The translations under genes were made by a program, and so were the position numbers. 64,000 bases of DNA, from the NCBI RefSeq assembly GCF_000189635.1, contig NW_002476570.1:372001-436000 (forward strand), given 5' to 3'. This document shows, one piece after another, positions 60,901-64,000 of this stretch. The notes under the pieces are model-generated. The model worked only from the letters and a program-made list of their open reading frames with translations, was not told the origin of the DNA and searched no databases. The DNA is from Tetrahymena thermophila SB210. Its lineage: Eukaryota > Ciliophora > Oligohymenophorea > Hymenostomatida > Tetrahymenidae. Every line of letters begins with the position of its first letter. The first letter of the stretch is position 1.

Positions 60901-63900
60901 TAGCTTACAAAAGTAGAAAAAACCATTCGAAATAGATTAGTATGATTAAAATAGTTGTACAATATTTATGAAATTAAATGGTTCTGATCTAGGAGAAATT
61001 ACAAAAGTTTAACAATCCTTCTTCAAAATATTTGGTATTGAAAATATTGTTGGTGCTAAAATTGATAGAATAATACCACCTTAGATAGCTAAGTATCATC
61101 AGAAATTGTTAGAAGAATACTTAACCAATATTTCTAATTAGCAAAATTAAATTTAATCAAAAAATCTCTTAGTAGCTCAAGATAAATAAGGCTGGGCAGT
61201 TCCTATAAGATTGAAATTTTAAATAGATTATCTCACCCAATCTGATTAGGCTGGATTCATCGCACTTATTCAAAAAATTGATACAGAGAATTTATTTATT
61301 TTGACAGATTGTACATAGTTTAGAATTTTTCTTTGCTCTGAATTACTTCATGAATAAATTTTTAGTTAATTTCTTTCTTCAATTAATTAAATTTACTCTA
61401 TCTATCTCACGAGAGTCATGCCAATTTTATTATTATTTTCAGATAGCTTTATTTAAGAATAAGAAAAAAATTAGAACATTAAAAATTTTCAATCCTATTT
61501 TTAAGAAAACCAAACAATTTAATCTTTAGCGTTCTTCCCAGCAAATTCTAGCAAAGAAAATATCAACCACTTATTGAAAAAACCTTTGGAGTTGAAAGAC
61601 CTTTAAAAATATTTTACTAAAATTAACAATTCAGGATTTAACATTTACTAAGTTAAATTTTAGATTCATAAAACTCAAAATAAATTTTTCAAAAATAATA
61701 TTATTGAAATAATTAAAATCAGAAAATTTAAAAAAAATAAAGAAATTTTTGAATCAATTTAGCAACTCACTAATTAGTTTAACTTGCTTTGCAATATAGA
61801 TATTAAGTTCGACTATTTAAAATTTGAAAGAAACACCTTATCTGCTGAAAATACAACTTGTAATTTTTAACTTTTAATTTTTATATTTCAATAAACACAG
61901 TCATTTATATATACCTTAGCCTACAAATTAAGCCCTGTTTAACTGAATTATTTTAATTTTAAAAATATTAATCGCCCTATGCAATTTAAAAAAAAAATTA
62001 TTTCCAAAAATATCAAAAGTTAATGAAAAAAAATTGGATTAGATATTTATTTTCTTACTTTTTTAATAAATAGATTATTTTTTAAAATATATTTACTTAC
62101 TCAAATTAAATATTTTATAATTTAGTGAATTCTAAAGAGGAAATATAATCTTTAAAGTAATGTGAAAAAGCAATCACTGATTTTAATAAATAGAGGACTA
62201 TTAAATAATCTAACTTTTAAATAGAATTCTGCTAGCCACTTAGTTCTTTGTAACATATTGAAACTACTACACTGCCTTCACCTTAAAAAGTTAATTAGAA
62301 ACCTAGTTAGTTATAAGACGAATTAGAAATCACGGGAATTTTATCTTAAACTAATTTGGTTTCTCCTAAATTTTTATATCCATTACAATCTCCAAATGCT
62401 TCTCAAATTTAGCTAGTTGATAAGTCGATCCAAGAAGATAGCTAAATAATGAATCAATTATAACCACTGAAATAACAAAATTAAGGTATAACGAACGAGA
62501 GTGTTAGAATTAAATAATTCAAGAATCTATTTGAAGGTCTTAAACCAGGATAAAAAAGATTTTCAAACTTAGTCTAATAAGTTATTCAATATAAGGAGTA
62601 GTTATTGCATTAAGACTCAATTCTCCGTCAAGAATCAACTAAGATAAATTCAATGACATTTGATCATATGCTCTCTTTAGGAAATTCAAACAATATTTTA
62701 TCTCACCAGTCATAAGAAGATAACTCTAAACAGAGATAAGAGCAATAAAATTAGTTAGTTGAAGCATTAAAAGATAATGATTATCAAGCTACATCAATTC
62801 CATAACTGTAAAGATAAGTAGATCATTTTGAAATGGAAGCTAGTGAAGCTTATAGCTCATTAAACCGTTCAAAAACACTTAAAAGTGGAAAGACTTAAAC
62901 AAAAAGTAATGTTAAAGTCAAGTCAAATAAAATCAACTAAAATGAAAAATAGAGTAACTTTCAACTCTAAACATCTTACAAAGAAGGGGCAGAATCTTCC
63001 ATAAAAAGTGGTTAAAGTTATACTAATGAAGCAAAAAAAATATTTGCTCAAAAGATCCTATCGAAAAAAAAAAATGTTGGAATATAAGTATTATATTTAG
63101 CTGGTTTAGCCTCTCTCTGCATTATACTATCACTGACAGTTGCATCATATTTTAGTATTTATGATTTATTTTAGCAAGAAAAAGTAGATTTTAAAAATGT
63201 TGCTTGGCCTATGCAACTACGTTCTACATTATCTTTAGAAGTGTTCTATCTTTAATACGTACGCTTCTACTAACACTAAGTATTTCCTTAAATTAACAAC
63301 TAGTAATGGGATAACTTTATTGACTTAAATTAGAAAAGAATAGTCTACCTATAAGATGTGTATTATGAACAATATATAGATTTTCTGAGATCTGACAAAA
63401 CAAAATATCCTTATTTTAAAAATTTAACAGAGTTTTAATTTACTTACATTCTCAACAAAGATGATTTCAGCTATCCAAATATTACATACCCAGTATAAGG
63501 TTCTTTTTAATACTTCTTAAATATGCTCTACATATATTCTCGTAGATTTGCTTACAATCTTCCAAATACTTTTAATGAAGAAGGAATGATTAATGAAAAT
63601 TTTGGAAACTATGATGTTCCTCTTACCTAGCTGTAAACTGATATAGAGTAAAGGACTCTAACTATTTTAGATTAAATAGAGTAAGGAGTTCAAACTCTTA
63701 TGATTCTTGTGATGTGTATTTCATTTGTTCTAATTGCTATTGTTTTCCCAGTTTACTACTATGTTCAGACAAAAATAGAAGCTATTTTAAAGCTATTCTC
63801 TACTTTTACTACAGAAAATTTGCAGTAGATTATTTAAAGCTGCCAATTTTCTTTGTAGAGAATTTAATATATTAAAAGTAAAAATCCCACTATTTAAAAA

Positions 63901-64000
63901 TCTTAAATTGAAGCTAATATGGTGATAAGAGATGAAGGGCTTAAGAAATTAGAAATTCAAGGCTCTAAAAGAAAAAATATATCTGCAACTTCTTAAATTG
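57962..64000 (+). CDS. Multi-TM PAS (S-box) family protein of the ciliate type (3' end off the window)
   Basis: Exons 57962-58454, 59011-59627, 60074-62018 and 62126-64000 onward; phases 1, 0, 1 fit, giving at least 1643 residues. An in-frame TGA precedes the ATG. Many hydrophobic segments in residues 25-330 (about 24-42, 73-98, 120-165, then more in exon 2) form the N-terminal membrane region. A Cys cluster (CSDDSQCFCK, about 360-369) follows, typical of this ciliate family. A long helical/coiled region (400-650) leads to a PAS domain (about 660-780; FFKIFGIENIVG and IIPPQIAKYHQ). A Q/S-rich linker comes next, then TM (QVLYLAGLASLCIILSLTV), an about 150-residue outside loop, and a further TM (LMILVMCISFVLIAIVFPVYYY). 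Ligand and output are unknown; the family is large in ciliates and has no catalytic domain seen here. Exon 3/4 junction is the least certain. Confidence 0.8.
58455..59010 (+). other. Long intron of the PAS-family gene with a GC-rich island
   Basis: Donor ATAA|GTAAAA and acceptor AAAAAG|GTTGC. It contains an isolated GC-richer stretch at about 58618-58641 (GGTCACTCGCTAGGGATCGA is its core) followed by a TTAATTAATTAATTAA palindrome. No exon inside is convincing. Confidence 0.6.
59628..60073 (+). other. Intron of the PAS-family gene (446 nt)
   Basis: Donor GATTAA|GTAATT and acceptor TATATAG|TTGGCT, phase 0 on both sides. The frame of exon 2 meets a TGA in the intron and then stays open for about 130 codons, so an internal exon cannot be fully excluded. 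Confidence 0.55.

Noticed and set aside
1..64000. Telomere repeats, CRISPR-like arrays, transposase or reverse transcriptase genes
   Set aside because: No GGGGTT/CCCCAA runs, no regularly spaced repeats and no transposon protein motifs were seen on either strand.

Overview
The window looks like macronuclear DNA of an oligohymenophorean ciliate, most likely Tetrahymena or a close relative. The base composition is extremely AT-rich. Every convincing gene is full of in-frame TAA and TAG codons at positions where homologues carry glutamine, and every one ends in TGA. Introns are short, AT-rich and GT-AG, and intergenic spacers are long and AT-rich. Standard-code ORF calling therefore fails here; I read the genes by hand with TAA/TAG = Gln and checked that exon lengths and splice phases add up.

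Layout. 1-5.6 kb (-): a large membrane sensor histidine kinase (Q/N-rich N-terminus, about six TM segments, PAS, HisKA, HATPase) running off the left edge. 7.2-9.5 kb (-): a 698-aa coiled-coil protein. 10.0-16.1 kb (-): a ten-exon, 1759-aa protein I cannot assign. 18.0-20.9 kb (+): a spinster-like MFS transporter in seven exons. 21.7-25.4 kb: a 302-aa coiled-coil protein (-), an ABHD11-like alpha/beta hydrolase (-) and a 168-aa small protein (+). 27.0-28.4 kb (+): a secreted or membrane-tethered histidine acid phosphatase, followed by a tRNA-Phe. 29.5-33.9 kb (+): two tandem legumain-type (C13) cysteine proteases. 34.3-36.3 kb (-): an ABC half-transporter. 37.0-43.9 kb (-): a tandem duplication of about 4.3 kb carrying two paralogous two-TM membrane proteins (781 and 779 aa). 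46.6-47.1 kb (-): a 159-aa Cys-rich zinc-binding protein. 48.7 kb (-): a second tRNA-Phe. 50.2-55.1 kb (+): two more tandem ABC half-transporters, paralogous to the one at 34-36 kb. 55.5-56.25 kb: an assembly gap flanked by the two halves of a tRNA-Phe, with an inverted intact tRNA-Phe just beyond. 58.0-64.0 kb (+): a ciliate multi-TM PAS (S-box) family protein running off the right edge.

Functionally the window is mostly membrane and lysosomal or secretory biology: sensing (histidine kinase, PAS protein), transport (three ABC half-transporters, one MFS), hydrolysis (two legumains, an acid phosphatase, an ABHD11-like hydrolase) and ciliate-expanded membrane families that have duplicated locally. 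Nothing suggests operons; genes are individually spaced. The least explained items are the 1759-aa orphan, a structured noncoding stretch near 49.1-49.33 kb, a conserved insertion inside the nucleotide-binding domain of all three ABC proteins, and the tRNA-Phe palindrome and gap.
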